DNA of 34,034 nucleotides from NCBI GenBank assembly GCA_045106825.1, contig JBGCFH010000247.1:1-34034 (forward strand), read 5' to 3'. The translations under genes were made by a program, and so were the position numbers. Positions 1 to 10,391 of the stretch are shown one piece after another. The stretch is from CAWVWD01 sp045106825 (lineage in GTDB: Bacteria > Bacteroidota > Bacteroidia > Chitinophagales > Saprospiraceae). Position 1 is the stretch's first letter. Each line of letters opens with the position of its first letter. The notes under the pieces were generated by a model. That model saw nothing but the letters and a program-made list of their open reading frames with translations, searched no databases and was not told the origin of the DNA.

Positions 1-3000
1 TCAATCGTCACTCGCACACCTTCCGAATGCGACGTAAACTCCGGAGCATACATACACTGAATCGTCGTCACACCATTAGAAAAATCACCTTTCAAATTCG
101 CCCGAAGCGGATATTCAAAAACGTACGTTCCTTTTGGTAAATAGCTGATAAAGAAGTCAGTAGAAGCATCACGAGTCGATTCGTAATAACCCAAACCTTC
201 TTGCCATTTGTATTGACTCATCACGTTGATTGGCTCAAATCCTGATGCACGAGCATCTTTCATGTGAACGTATTCCATTGGTCTATCCACACGCAATTCG
301 ATACGAACAACAACCTTGTCACCAGTTTTGAATTTTTCATTTTCATTCACAGGTTTGATAACTGGACCTTTGTCTGTCATCACTTCTTTGAACAACTGCT
401 TTTTCAACTTTAAAGGCGTATCTTCAAACGATTCAATTTTGTCAAAATCTTCAAAATATTGCCAATACATTGCTCCCCAAGCTGGGTTATTATTTGGATT
501 GACAACTTTTACTTTTGCCATATCAGCAGTGATATTTTCCTTGCCAAATTTGTGTTTGAAATAACCAGTTCCTGCTTCTTTTTTGATTTTTGACTGATCA
601 AACTTGTTGCCACCAAAATAGATTTCAACCTCTTTCGTTTCTGCCAACCAATTGTCGCCACGCAACAACATTGCATAAACTGCCGAAGCGGTCGCTTTTG
701 TTGTTTTCCAATGTGTTGTTTGACGATTTTTCAATAACCACGTTTTCAAATCATCAACCGCTTCTGCATCGTTTGCTACTTCGTCAAATACTTCAATCAT
801 TAACGAATGTGTTTCAATCGGTGCTTGATACCAATAATATCCACTTGGATATTTCCAATACATACCCATTTCTTCGTTGTTCAATGAACGTTCTTTCAAT
901 GATTTTACAATTAATGCAGGAATTTGAGGTTTATCCAAACGCTGTAACGCCAACGCAATCATTCCTTCTGAATACATTCCTTTATTCAACCAATATTTCT
1001 CTGCTTGACCTTCGTAATAATCAAAAGCAACTTGTACATTTTTCGGAATCGGAATATCCAAATAGAACGAACGAGCATACAAATAATGAATCGCCATATT
1101 ATCCAAATGGTCATCTTTTAAGTCGAATTTGTATTCTTTTGAACGACGAACCAATTCATTATAATGATTCAATAATTCATTATCACAATACTTCACGGCT
1201 TTTGAAATCATGCTTCCTGCGGATTGTTTTTTGCTCAATCCACTTTTCTCACCAATTGCACCTAAGTAGTTCAAATGTCCCATTCCTTCGATGATATATT
1301 GTGTAATATACCAACTATCTCGTCCGCCAGGAAACCATGTAAAACCGCCATTTCCAGATTGGCGTTTTTCCATTTTATTCAAGGCTTTATCCAATTCATT
1401 CGACATTCGATTTAAATCGAATAATAAACCGATATTTTTCTTCTGTTGTTCTTCGCTTTGTGCTGCCAAAACCCAAGGTGTTTCTTCTAATAAAGCGTAT
1501 TTTAATTCTTCGTTTTTCGATAAATTTGACTTCAATGCTTCTGGCGTAATATTCTTCCAACTATCAAAAACTTTCTTAACTTGCGGACTTGAGTTCGCTA
1601 CCGAAGTTGCTAATGTATTTGCATAATAACGACTAAAGATTTGCTCCGTACATTCGTAAGGATATTCCATCAAATAAGGTAACGACTGAACAGCGTACCA
1701 AGCTGGATTCGATGTAAATTCCAATGTCATTTCATGGTTTTTCAATGTCGTCGAACGATTCATTTTATCCATTGCACCGAACGTAAACTCTTTCGTCATT
1801 CCACCTCGAACTGGCAAAGGCATTGTTTCCACCATTAATTTACGATTCGTCAACACTGGCAAAGTCGATTCTTCTCCATCAGAGAAATTTCCTGCTTTCG
1901 CTACAACTCGATACGTTACTGCATTCACACCAAAATCTGGAATATTCAATTTCCAACTCACCGCATCAGATTGTCCTTGCTTCGCTGAAAAATCCACTTC
2001 TGGAATATTGTTGCCTAATTTCGCATCAATCGGTTGCATTGTAATTGCATCAAACAACATCAACTTCGCTCGACCTTCTAAGTCTTTATTGGATAAGTTC
2101 GACACTTTTGCTGTAAACTCAATTTTATCATTTTCACGGAAAAACCTCGGTGGATTTGGCATCACCATTAAGTCTTTTTGCGTCACGACTTCTTTTTGTG
2201 TGAAAGCGTGTTGCAAATCTGTTGTGTGTGCAAAACCTAAGAATTTCCAACGAGTTAAGGCTTCATTCATCTTGAATTTAATGATAATATTGCCTTCTTC
2301 ATCTGTTACTAAATCTGGATAGAAAAATACCGTTTCGTTTAAGTTGGTGCGGACTTGAACTTCTGAAAAATCGGTTTCTTCTGGTTGTTCTACAGCTGCG
2401 TCATTAACTACGACTACTTCATTGAGTATCGTTTCCCCTTCTGCACTAAACTCTGTTGGTACAGCAGCACTTTCCTTTTTACGTCTATTCGCTCTTGACT
2501 TCGGTCGAGGTGCAGAAGTTGGTGCTGGCGAACCAACCATTGGAGCTTCTTCCATTGCTTCCATGACTATACCATCAGACTCATATCTCGAATAACGATA
2601 CGAATATTCATAAAAAGTAAATCCGAACCAATTTAACGCTGGATAAGTCCGACTACTAATCGAAGTATATTGTGGTTGCCAATTATTTTGTAATAATGAT
2701 GAACCAACGGACGAAAATCCTCGACCTTGTGTAATCGCTCGTTGTTGATAACTTTGTCCAAAGAAGTTCGCTGACCAACTATTTGCCGCAAAGGCATCTA
2801 AAGAAGCATCATACATTGTTGCCACCATTTCGGCTGCGACTTTATCGCCTTTTGCTCCCGAGATTTTGATTTGCCATTCTTCGTCCGAACCTGGCAACAT
2901 CTTATCACGGAAAGTCATGTATTCAATTTTCAAATCCTTGTTCGACCAAGGAACATAAACGGTTTGTGATTCTGAATGAAAACGTCCATTTTGAATCGTC

Positions 3001-6000
3001 ATTATCGAATAGTGAATATTGCCACGATACGATTCTTTGATTGGCAAATCAATCGACTGTTTTCCTTTTACGTTCAACCATTTTGATTCTACAATTTTTC
3101 CATCTTGTTCTACTTCATATAAAACATGTGATCGTTTATAACCAGAACCGATTTGTAAATTCACAGTTTCGCCAGGTTCTGCACTTGATTTATCATTGGT
3201 AAACCAAAATGCTTCATTCGTAGGAACGGTTTTTTCATTTGGTGAAAACAACGTAAATTCTTTGACCAATTCAATTGGATTACCAAATTTATCTTGTGTT
3301 TTCATCGTCAAACGATAGCGACCTTGTTGCCAGTTTTTGATGCGTTTTAAATCTAATTCTTTAGAATTTTCGGTGTTAAATTTTGTATCAATAACCGTTT
3401 CGATAACTTCCCAGTTTCGAGTCAAATCCTCTTCGCCAAACGAATAATCAAATGATTTTTTAAATTCTGCTTTCGCTTGCCCCGAACCCTCGGTGGCTAA
3501 ATTGGTAAACTCTGGTTTTTCCCAAAGTCGAGATTTGAATACCGTTTCTGGCGTTCTTAATCGTTCAACTTTGACTGTTCCATTCGCATTTTCGTGTGTT
3601 CCGCTAAGGTTATTTGTTGTGATTTTAAACGCTTTAGTTTCGTTTTTATTCACTTGCTCGCTTACCGCAATATCCGCTTCTAAACCAATGTAACTCACCT
3701 TCACAACCGTTTGAGAACTGTGCGTTTCGCCAGTAATATCGGTGACATCTGCATAAACCGTAAAGTTGAAAAACGGTGTTCTATCTTTCGGAATTGACTT
3801 GTCTGCTAAGGCTTTAAAATCAATGGTAAATTCACCATTTTCATCCGTTTTCGTTTCTCCATTTTTAATTTCCGTTTGTTTCGTATTATAAGGATTATAA
3901 CCCCAATACCAATAACGCCAATATGGAAAGTAAGCTTGACGAACAACTCGATATTTTACATTTGCACCATCAATATTGCTACCAGCATAAGCCTTTCCTT
4001 TTCCTTTTATGGTTACTTTTTCGTCCAATTTGAAACTGCCTTCAATCGGATTGAAAGTTACTTCAAATTTTGGACGTTTGTATTCTTCGACTTTCAAATA
4101 TTTTGAAGAAGTATAACCTTTAATGTTTACGGTGATTCGCATTTGTCCTAACAAGCCACCTTGAGGTGCTGTGAATGAACCATTGAATGTTCCGTATTCA
4201 TTTGTAGTAAATTCTTGCTTCGCTACTTCTTGATAGTTTGCATCATAAAAAACGACATTTACTTTCTCATTTTTAACGATTTCAGGGACTTTGCTATTTG
4301 GCAAATCCTTGACCGCTAAACCTTTAAAATAAATCGTCTGTCCAGGTCGATAAATCGCTCTATCTAAAAAAATGTGCGTTTGAATATTCGCAGAACGATT
4401 ATTATTATAACGATAATTTGAATAACCATCGTTGAAGTATAAAATGTCATTTCCTTTCGAAAATTTCACTTTGAAATAACGACTTGCTGTTACATTTGCA
4501 TTGATAAATCCTCGCTCATCACTGGTTTGTTTTCCAACTGATTTATAAATATATTTACGTTGAATACGATTGTATTCTTCGACAAAATATTCTGCTTCGA
4601 CACCTTTTTGAGGTTCGCCAGTCGTTCTATTGGTAATGATAAAAATGGTTTTATCTTTTTCATTTTTACGTTGGGCGAAAGCCAAATTAGAAACATGAAC
4701 AATCGAATACGCAACACCATGTTTTTCGTAAGTAAAGTCTGCATTATCAGAAACTAACACATAATAAACACCATTATCCAAACCTTCTAATTTGAACTCC
4801 ATATCGTGTTGACGATAATCACCGTTACCTTTCAAATCCATTGAAAAAGTCTGAACGGAAGGTTTTAGATTAACGATTTCGTACCATTGTTTTTGACCTT
4901 TTCCTCGTAACTCACGGACTTCTTCGTGCGTTACTTTTACGATTTTTCCATAAACTTTAGCTACATTTTTATAGCGAATCATTCCTAACATTGGCTTATT
5001 CGGAATATTGACTTGCTCAAATTGTAGATTGATTTCCTTCTGATTCAAATTGTTTAGAATCGTTTGACATTGTGTTGCACCTAAAGATTTTGGATGTCTT
5101 CTGATAGCTTCACTTGCGATGGTGTAAGCTGATTTCAATTCCCATTTGTGCTCATCACCTTTTCGTCTGTCATAATTTCCACCTTTCCTCAAATGTAATT
5201 GTGCTAACTTATAAGATACTTCACTCGACAAAGGATTATTCAAATAACGCTTTTCCATATTGACCAAAGTCCCTTCATAGAAATTGTCTTTTCCTTTGCC
5301 ATTATAATTGTTATATACAAAATCTAAACGTTTCAAATCCACATCAATCAATGCACTTTTGTCATCGTCATCCAAGTGAATTTTAATCAACTCTTGATAC
5401 AATAACATCGTTTTGTGTTTCAACGATTCTGTATCTTTTGTCTTGATTTTTAATTTTGAAAAAGCATCTGCTTCCGCAAAATATTCTGACTTATCGACAT
5501 AAAATTGATAAGCAGGTTTTGTCAAATAGGTTCTATCGTTAGAAAAATAAGTCAACGCACGATGTGCTAAAAACTCATATAATGTATTGCGATATTTTCG
5601 ACCATCCGATTCGTAATTTGTCATTAAATCCTGAAAATCTTTTAAATCAACCGCTTTTAGTTCGTCCTCTTTTTCAATCGACAATTCGTACAATTCAATC
5701 GCTTTGCGAACAAAATCCGCTTCTGACCAAGTTTGGATATCCGTTTTATCGAAGTTTACAGTTTCTGTACGATTTCGGATTTTCCATTGTTGATTTTGAA
5801 AATAACCATTGTAAGCTTCCGCCAACATAGATTGTAACAAAGGTTTGACTGGAAATTTCGCTTCATCGACTTGTATTGACATTCGATTAATTGCCTTCAC
5901 CAAACCATCTTCTTCGAGCATCGCATTATAACGATTTTGATAGACTAAGGCTCTGACGGTTTGTGTAGGGTTTGCTTCTTTTTTAGCTTTTTCGTAGATT

Positions 6001-6248
6001 TTGTCCACGATTTCGAGGGCGGATTTAGGTTGTCCGAGTCGGTCGAGAGAATCGACTTTTGCCCAGAGTTGATCATAATTATCGTTCATAAGTTGTTGTA
6101 ATAATTTTTCTTTTTCGGCTTTCGCTTGTCCCGAGACTTCGGCGGCCAGTTTGGTCTGTTTGGTATTATAACTGCTTAACGTAAATGAAAATGCAATGGC
6201 AGAAATCGCTACCAAAGCAATTGTTAAGATATTTCGTTTGTTCGTCAT
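1..6248 (-). CDS. Alpha-2-macroglobulin family protein, C-terminus cut by window edge
   Basis: The reading frame runs open from an ATG at 6246-6248 to the window edge (2082 full codons) and ends in GVRVTI, probably only a few residues short of the natural C-terminus. Residues about 7-25 form a hydrophobic signal peptide or anchor without a lipobox Cys. Residues about 35-500 look helical and repeat-like, as in the large Bacteroidota macroglobulins. An MG2-type signature, DRAIYRPGQTIYFKG, begins at residue 629. After a low-complexity stretch (1229-1298), the text VRTNLNETVFFYPDL matches the segment that follows the bait region in macroglobulins. The thioester motif CTEQ (CxEQ class) starts at Cys1533 and is followed by an alpha-toroid-like helical domain. 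Family role: trapping of proteases in the periplasm or at the cell surface, often as defence against foreign proteases. A 12-residue GC-rich repeat occurs at residues 34-45 and 917-928. Family assignment is firm; the physiological target is unknown. Confidence 0.93.
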   Translation of the reverse strand, partial: MTNKRNILTIALVAISAIAFSFTLSSYNTKQTKLAAEVSGQAKAEKEKLLQQLMNDNYDQLWAKVDSLDRLGQPKSALEIVDKIYEKAKKEANPTQTVRALVYQNRYNAMLEEDGLVKAINRMSIQVDEAKFPVKPLLQSMLAEAYNGYFQNQQWKIRNRTETVNFDKTDIQTWSEADFVRKAIELYELSIEKEDELKAVDLKDFQDLMTNYESDGRKYRNTLYEFLAHRALTYFSNDRTYLTKPAYQFYVDKSEYFAEADAFSKLKIKTKDTESLKHKTMLLYQELIKIHLDDDDKSALIDVDLKRLDFVYNNYNGKGKDNFYEGTLVNMEKRYLNNPLSSEVSYKLAQLHLRKGGNYDRRKGDEHKWELKSAYTIASEAIRRHPKSLGATQCQTILNNLNQKEINLQFEQVNIPNKPMLGMIRYKNVAKVYGKIVKVTHEEVRELRGKGQKQWYEIVNLKPSVQTFSMDLKGNGDYRQHDMEFKLEGLDNGVYYVLVSDNADFTYEKHGVAYSIVHVSNLAFAQRKNEKDKTIFIITNRTTGEPQKGVEAEYFVEEYNRIQRKYIYKSVGKQTSDERGFINANVTASRYFKVKFSKGNDILYFNDGYSNYRYNNNRSANIQTHIFLDRAIYRPGQTIYFKGLAVKDLPNSKVPEIVKNEKVNVVFYDANYQEVAKQEFTTNEYGTFNGSFTAPQGGLLGQMRITVNIKGYTSSKYLKVEEYKRPKFEVTFNPIEGSFKLDEKVTIKGKGKAYAGSNIDGANVKYRVVRQAYFPYWRYWYWGYNPYNTKQTEIKNGETKTDENGEFTIDFKALADKSIPKDRTPFFNFTVYADVTDITGETHSSQTVVKVSYIGLEADIAVSEQVNKNETKAFKITTNNLSGTHENANGTVKVERLRTPETVFKSRLWEKPEFTNLATEGSGQAKAEFKKSFDYSFGEEDLTRNWEVIETVIDTKFNTENSKELDLKRIKNWQQGRYRLTMKTQDKFGNPIELVKEFTLFSPNEKTVPTNEAFWFTNDKSSAEPGETVNLQIGSGYKRSHVLYEVEQDGKIVESKWLNVKGKQSIDLPIKESYRGNIHYSIMTIQNGRFHSESQTVYVPWSNKDLKIEYMTFRDKMLPGSDEEWQIKISGAKGDKVAAEMVATMYDASLDAFAANSWSANFFGQSYQQRAITQGRGFSSVGSSLLQNNWQPQYTSISSRTYPALNWFGFTFYEYSYRYSRYESDGIVMEAMEEAPMVGSPAPTSAPRPKSRANRRKKESAAVPTEFSAEGETILNEVVVVNDAAVEQPEETDFSEVQVRTNLNETVFFYPDLVTDEEGNIIIKFKMNEALTRWKFLGFAHTTDLQHAFTQKEVVTQKDLMVMPNPPRFFRENDKIEFTAKVSNLSNKDLEGRAKLMLFDAITMQPIDAKLGNNIPEVDFSAKQGQSDAVSWKLNIPDFGVNAVTYRVVAKAGNFSDGEESTLPVLTNRKLMVETMPLPVRGGMTKEFTFGAMDKMNRSTTLKNHEMTLEFTSNPAWYAVQSLPYLMEYPYECTEQIFSRYYANTLATSVANSSPQVKKVFDSWKNITPEALKSNLSKNEELKYALLEETPWVLAAQSEEQQKKNIGLLFDLNRMSNELDKALNKMEKRQSGNGGFTWFPGGRDSWYITQYIIEGMGHLNYLGAIGEKSGLSKKQSAGSMISKAVKYCDNELLNHYNELVRRSKEYKFDLKDDHLDNMAIHYLYARSFYLDIPIPKNVQVAFDYYEGQAEKYWLNKGMYSEGMIALALQRLDKPQIPALIVKSLKERSLNNEEMGMYWKYPSGYYWYQAPIETHSLMIEVFDEVANDAEAVDDLKTWLLKNRQTTHWKTTKATASAVYAMLLRGDNWLAETKEVEIYFGGNKFDQSKIKKEAGTGYFKHKFGKENITADMAKVKVVNPNNNPAWGAMYWQYFEDFDKIESFEDTPLKLKKQLFKEVMTDKGPVIKPVNENEKFKTGDKVVVRIELRVDRPMEYVHMKDARASGFEPINVMSQYKWQEGLGYYESTRDASTDFFISYLPKGTYVFEYPLRANLKGDFSNGVTTIQCMYAPEFTSHSEGVRVTI
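2355..2564 (-). other. Low-complexity segment at the bait-region position of the macroglobulin
   Basis: Residues 1229-1298 are rich in Pro, Ala, Lys, Arg and Glu, including a run of basic residues (KSRANRRKK), then a strand-like LNEVVVV motif. The segment sits directly before VRTNLNETVFFYPDL, which corresponds to the conserved sequence after the protease bait in animal and bacterial macroglobulins. The position is seen in the sequence; the bait role is inferred. Confidence 0.5.
3465..3500 (-). repeat. GC-rich 36-bp coding repeat, copy 2
   Basis: This encodes LATEGSGQAKAE (residues 917-928 of the macroglobulin), nearly the same peptide as residues 34-45 although the two sites lie in unrelated domains. 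It shares TCGGGrCAAGCGAAAGC with copy 1 and has the same high-GC codon choice. Confidence 0.6.
6114..6149 (-). repeat. GC-rich 36-bp coding repeat, copy 1
   Basis: This encodes LAAEVSGQAKAE (residues 34-45 of the macroglobulin). It matches copy 2 at 3465-3500 at 28 of 36 bases and uses GCC, GCG and TCG codons that are unusual for this AT-rich gene. The core TCGGGACAAGC recurs between genes at 18957-18967. Confidence 0.6.
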
Positions 6249-6916
6249 AGTTTTTTAGTGTTGTAATTTTGATAGTTAAGTCGTTTATACAGATAAAACT
6301 ACTTATACAAAAATTCAAGATATGTTAATTAATTCGTGTTGTCAATGATTTGTGTTAGTAGTTACGATAGTTTTATGATTAAAAAAAATAAAAATCATTA
6401 ATAAAAGGATAAAAACTATCTAAAAAGTAAGATGTATGAGGGCAAAAAACTGACGTATTCAATGAGTGACATAACTTTTCCTTAACGAAAACCTTTAATA
6501 AATTCTAAAAACTTGAATTTTGACACTATTTTTTCAAAGAGTATGAAAATTTAACATTTAAAAATTACACTCATATTACAGATAATCCATAATAATACAA
6601 TAATCAGAATTTTATTCTGTGAAAAAATATTTTTTAAGCAATTTTAATTAAAAAAAATACTTTTTCAGGTGAAATCAATATTTAATTTTGATTTAAAGTG
6701 TGTTGCTATAAAATATGGTTTATACTGCACTTTATGTTTAAGTGTTGATATTTAGATTTTTATATATTATAAAAAAATATATTAGATGTATAAAAAATAA
6801 TCTTAGTGTCTCATCAACAATTTGATTACTTGCTCAAAAATTAACATAAATTTAAAAATAGGCTTTAAATTTACGGTTGAAGCAATTTTATTATTATTAA
6901 CTAAAAGCAATATTGC
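6249..6916. other. Divergent intergenic region between the macroglobulin and susC
   Basis: This 668-bp, very AT-rich spacer must hold the promoters of both divergent genes. The only TAnnTTTG-type -7 match facing susC is TAATTTTG at 6683-6690, without a TTG at the expected upstream distance, and it would leave a leader of about 220 nt. On the macroglobulin side I see no convincing -7 element. No small gene, RNA gene or strong hairpin was recognised. Confidence 0.6.
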
Positions 6917-9900
6917 ATGAAAAAATTCTCACTAATTGTTGTAATGTTACTCTTTGTGGCGACTTCTATATTCGCACAACGCACAGTAACAGGTACGGTA
7001 ACGGATGAGGCCGGCGAGGCACTTATCAGCGTAAACGTTGTCGTAAAAGGTTCAACTACGGGTACAGTTACTGACCTTGATGGTAAGTATAAAATTTCTG
7101 TTCCAGATGGTTCAAGTACTTTAATGTTTAGTTACACAGGTTTCAATACTCAAGAAGTTGAGTTAGGAGCATCTAATACACTTGATGTAACTTTATTAGA
7201 AGGTATTTTATTAAATGATGTTGTTGTAACAGCATTAGGTGTTTCTCGTGATGAGAAAGCGATTGGTTATGCTGTTCAAGAAGTGGACGGTGGTGACATC
7301 GCAGAGACAAACTCTGTAAACTTCCTTGATGGTTTAGCTGGTAAGGCAGCAGGTGTACAAATTACACAGGCTTCTGGTGCAGCAGGTGCTGGTTCTCGTA
7401 TCGTTTTACGTGGACAAACTTCATTCAATGGAAATAATGAAGCACTTATCGTAGTAGATGGTATTCGTATGGATAACTCAGAAAACTCTTCTGAGCGTAC
7501 TTTAGGTGGTGTTGCGGCATCTAACCGTGGTATGGATTTAAATCCAAATGACATCGAATCTATTTCTGTATTAAAAGGTGCAGCAGCAACAGCATTATAT
7601 GGTGTTGAAGGTGCAAGAGGTGTACTTTTGATTACGACTAAGAAAGGTCAAAAAGGTAAAATGAAAGTAAACGTTAGTTCTAACGCTACTTTATCTCAGT
7701 ACAATAAGTTAGTAGACCGTCAAACTACTTATGCACAAGGTGCAGGTGGTGTTTGGTATGGTCCTGACATGTCAGATGTTTCTGTTGGGTTATATCCTTA
7801 CTGGGGTGGATTCTCTCGTGCATTAAGCTATGGACCGGATATTAGTACATTATCATATGATGGTTCAGATTGGGATTGGGATCCTCGTGGTCGTTTGGTT
7901 GATAATAGTGATCCAAGTGCGACTTCTCCTGCACAGGTTTTTGACAATGCAGATAACTTCTTCCAAAACGGTATGACATATAATAATAGTGTGTCTTTAT
8001 CAGGTGGAAATGACTTCTCTACTTACCGTTTTTCTTTCGGTAATACTTCACAAAGCGGTATAGTACCATTAAATACTTTCAACAGAACAAATGTTGGATT
8101 AAGTGTTTCTTCTAAATTTGATAAATTTAGTATTTCAGGTTCTGCAAACTATGTAAACTCAGGTGGACGTAGAATTCAGCAGGGTTCGAATACATCAGGT
8201 ATCATGTTAGGTTTGATGCGTACACCGATTTCTTTTGATAATGCTGCTGGTTTAGATGATCCAGTTGGTAATTCTTTATCATATCAGTTCCCTGATGGAA
8301 GTCCAAGAAACTACCGTGGTGGTATTGGATATGATAATCCTTATTGGACTGCTAACAACTCTCCGTTTACGGATGAGGTAAATCGTATGTTTGGTAATTT
8401 ACGCTTAGGATACGAATTTTCTCCTTGGGCTACTTTAAGCACAACGATTGGTACAGATTTCTATACAGATAATCGTAAACAAGAATTCGAGATTGGTTCT
8501 AACAATGCTCGTGCAGGACAAGTTATTGAAGATCAATGGAACTATCGTCATATTGATGCTTATATTAATTTAACTGGTTCAGGTGATATTGCTCCTGATT
8601 TATCATTTAGCTATAATGTAGGTACAAACTTTTGGGATCAACATGTTAAAAATAACTATATTCAAGGGGATAACTTAAACTTTGTTGGTTTCCGTGAATT
8701 AGCAAATACATCTTCTGTTGTTTCTTCTATTAATAATGCTCCTATTCGTACATTTTCTTCATTTGCAAGTGCAGATTTTGGGTATAAGAACTTCTTGTAT
8801 TTAACATTAACTGCTCGTAATGATTGGATTTCAACATTAATTGTACCTACTAAAGAATTTAATGCAGGTGATATTGATGTATTATATCCTTCTGCTTCAT
8901 TAAGTTTTGTGTTTAGTGAGTTATTAGAAAGTTCTGATATCTTATCATTTGGTAAAGCACGTTTCTCTTTTGCACAAGTAGGTGGTGGTGCTCCAGGACC
9001 ATTCTCAACTGGTACGATTTATAATGTTCCTAACAATACAGGAACAATCTATTCTTTAAATGATGGTTGGACAAATGGTATTTTATTCCCATTCCAAGGA
9101 ACAAGTGGATACACTTATTCTCCTTTACAGGGTAATATTTCTTTAGTACCTTCATTAACTACAGATATTGAATTTGGTTTAGATTTGCGTTTCTTCAACA
9201 ACCGTGTTGGTCTTGATGCAACATACTACACAAGACAATCAAAAGATCAGATTATTGCGATTAATGTACCAAACAGTACAGGTTTCCAAAGAGCCGTAAT
9301 TAATGCAGGTGAATTAGGAACAGTAGGTAGTGAGGTTGTATTAAACATTACTCCTGTAAAAACTGATGATTTCAACTGGAACTTAGGTTTTAATTTCTCT
9401 ACATGGACAACAACAGTAAAGTCTTTACCAGATGGTGTTCCTAATCAGTATTTAGATGGTTTTACAGGTACAGGTATTTACAATATCGCTCCTGATAAAG
9501 ATGATGCAGGTAATGTAATTACAGAGTATGAGTTTGGACAAATCTTAGGTGGTGCTTTCCAGAGAGTAAATGATGTAGATGCAAGCGGTAATCCTATTTT
9601 CAATGCGGATGCTGCTTACAATCCTGATGGAGCATTAATTATTGATGATGAAGGTTCTACAAATCCTGATGACCCTAATTTCAATCCAAACTATGGATAT
9701 CCTTTAGCGGATCCTGTAGCACGTATATTAGGTAATCCAAATCCTGATTTCTTATTAGGTATTAATAGTGAATTAACTTGGAAAAACTTGTCTTTCAACT
9801 TCTTATTTGATATTAAGCAAGGTGGTGACATGTGGAACGGTACAAAAGGTGCGATGACATTCTTCGGAACTTCTGCTAACACAGAAGATCGTGCTTCTAT

Positions 9901-10315
9901 GATTTGGAATGACACTTATGGTTGGGTACATGATTACAATCAAGCTAACTTTACTTATGAAGGTGTATTAGCATCTGATCCTTCTGCAACAGCAAATATT
10001 GCAGTTCCTTTAGATGAATATTGGTTCACTGGAAATGGTGGTGGATTCGGAGCTGTAGATGAAACATTTGTAGAAGATGCTTCTTTCTACCGTTTACGTT
10101 TTGCTACACTTTCTTATAGCTTGGGTAGCTCAATCGAAGGTATTTCTGATTTGACTATTTCATTAACAGGAAGAAACTTATTATTATTTACACCTTATTC
10201 AGGTATTGACCCTGAAACAAGTTTAGTTGGTACAAGTTCAAATGGACAAGGTTTGGATTATTTCCAAATGCCAGGTGTAAAGAGTTATTCTTTAGGTTTA
10301 AATGTTACATTCTAA
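6917..10315 (+). CDS. SusC/RagA-family TonB-dependent outer-membrane receptor
   Basis: A 1132-aa protein with signal peptide MKKFSLIVVMLLFVATSIFAQ at its start, then a carboxypeptidase-regulatory-like beta-sandwich (about 22-95, RTVTGTVTDEAGEAL), a TonB-box-like LNDVVVTALG followed by the plug domain (about 98-240, ending near GARGVLLITTKKG), and a beta-barrel to the C-terminal SLGLNVTF, whose final aromatic residue is typical for outer-membrane insertion. The length is normal for SusC proteins. The family imports oligomeric nutrients (glycans, peptides) across the outer membrane with TonB energy and a SusD lid. A susD-type gene follows after 76 bp, so the two form an operon. No glycoside hydrolase, peptidase or regulator gene lies beside them, so the substrate cannot be inferred. 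Confidence 0.95.
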   Translation: MKKFSLIVVMLLFVATSIFAQRTVTGTVTDEAGEALISVNVVVKGSTTGTVTDLDGKYKISVPDGSSTLMFSYTGFNTQEVELGASNTLDVTLLEGILLNDVVVTALGVSRDEKAIGYAVQEVDGGDIAETNSVNFLDGLAGKAAGVQITQASGAAGAGSRIVLRGQTSFNGNNEALIVVDGIRMDNSENSSERTLGGVAASNRGMDLNPNDIESISVLKGAAATALYGVEGARGVLLITTKKGQKGKMKVNVSSNATLSQYNKLVDRQTTYAQGAGGVWYGPDMSDVSVGLYPYWGGFSRALSYGPDISTLSYDGSDWDWDPRGRLVDNSDPSATSPAQVFDNADNFFQNGMTYNNSVSLSGGNDFSTYRFSFGNTSQSGIVPLNTFNRTNVGLSVSSKFDKFSISGSANYVNSGGRRIQQGSNTSGIMLGLMRTPISFDNAAGLDDPVGNSLSYQFPDGSPRNYRGGIGYDNPYWTANNSPFTDEVNRMFGNLRLGYEFSPWATLSTTIGTDFYTDNRKQEFEIGSNNARAGQVIEDQWNYRHIDAYINLTGSGDIAPDLSFSYNVGTNFWDQHVKNNYIQGDNLNFVGFRELANTSSVVSSINNAPIRTFSSFASADFGYKNFLYLTLTARNDWISTLIVPTKEFNAGDIDVLYPSASLSFVFSELLESSDILSFGKARFSFAQVGGGAPGPFSTGTIYNVPNNTGTIYSLNDGWTNGILFPFQGTSGYTYSPLQGNISLVPSLTTDIEFGLDLRFFNNRVGLDATYYTRQSKDQIIAINVPNSTGFQRAVINAGELGTVGSEVVLNITPVKTDDFNWNLGFNFSTWTTTVKSLPDGVPNQYLDGFTGTGIYNIAPDKDDAGNVITEYEFGQILGGAFQRVNDVDASGNPIFNADAAYNPDGALIIDDEGSTNPDDPNFNPNYGYPLADPVARILGNPNPDFLLGINSELTWKNLSFNFLFDIKQGGDMWNGTKGAMTFFGTSANTEDRASMIWNDTYGWVHDYNQANFTYEGVLASDPSATANIAVPLDEYWFTGNGGGFGAVDETFVEDASFYRLRFATLSYSLGSSIEGISDLTISLTGRNLLLFTPYSGIDPETSLVGTSSNGQGLDYFQMPGVKSYSLGLNVTF

Positions 10316-10391
10316 GAAAGATTAATGAGGTAAGTAAAGAATATCTTACAGAATCATTAATTAAAATTAATTAAAAATCGAAAATTCACTT

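Noticed and set aside
590..1294. Long plus-strand ORF opposite the macroglobulin gene
   Set aside because: It is antisense to a clearly conserved minus-strand frame; its protein is Leu/Ser/His-rich with no recognisable domain, as expected of a shadow frame.
6683..6690. TAATTTTG as the susC promoter
   Set aside because: No TTG lies at the required upstream distance, and the AT-rich spacer makes chance matches likely; kept only as a note in the intergenic entry.
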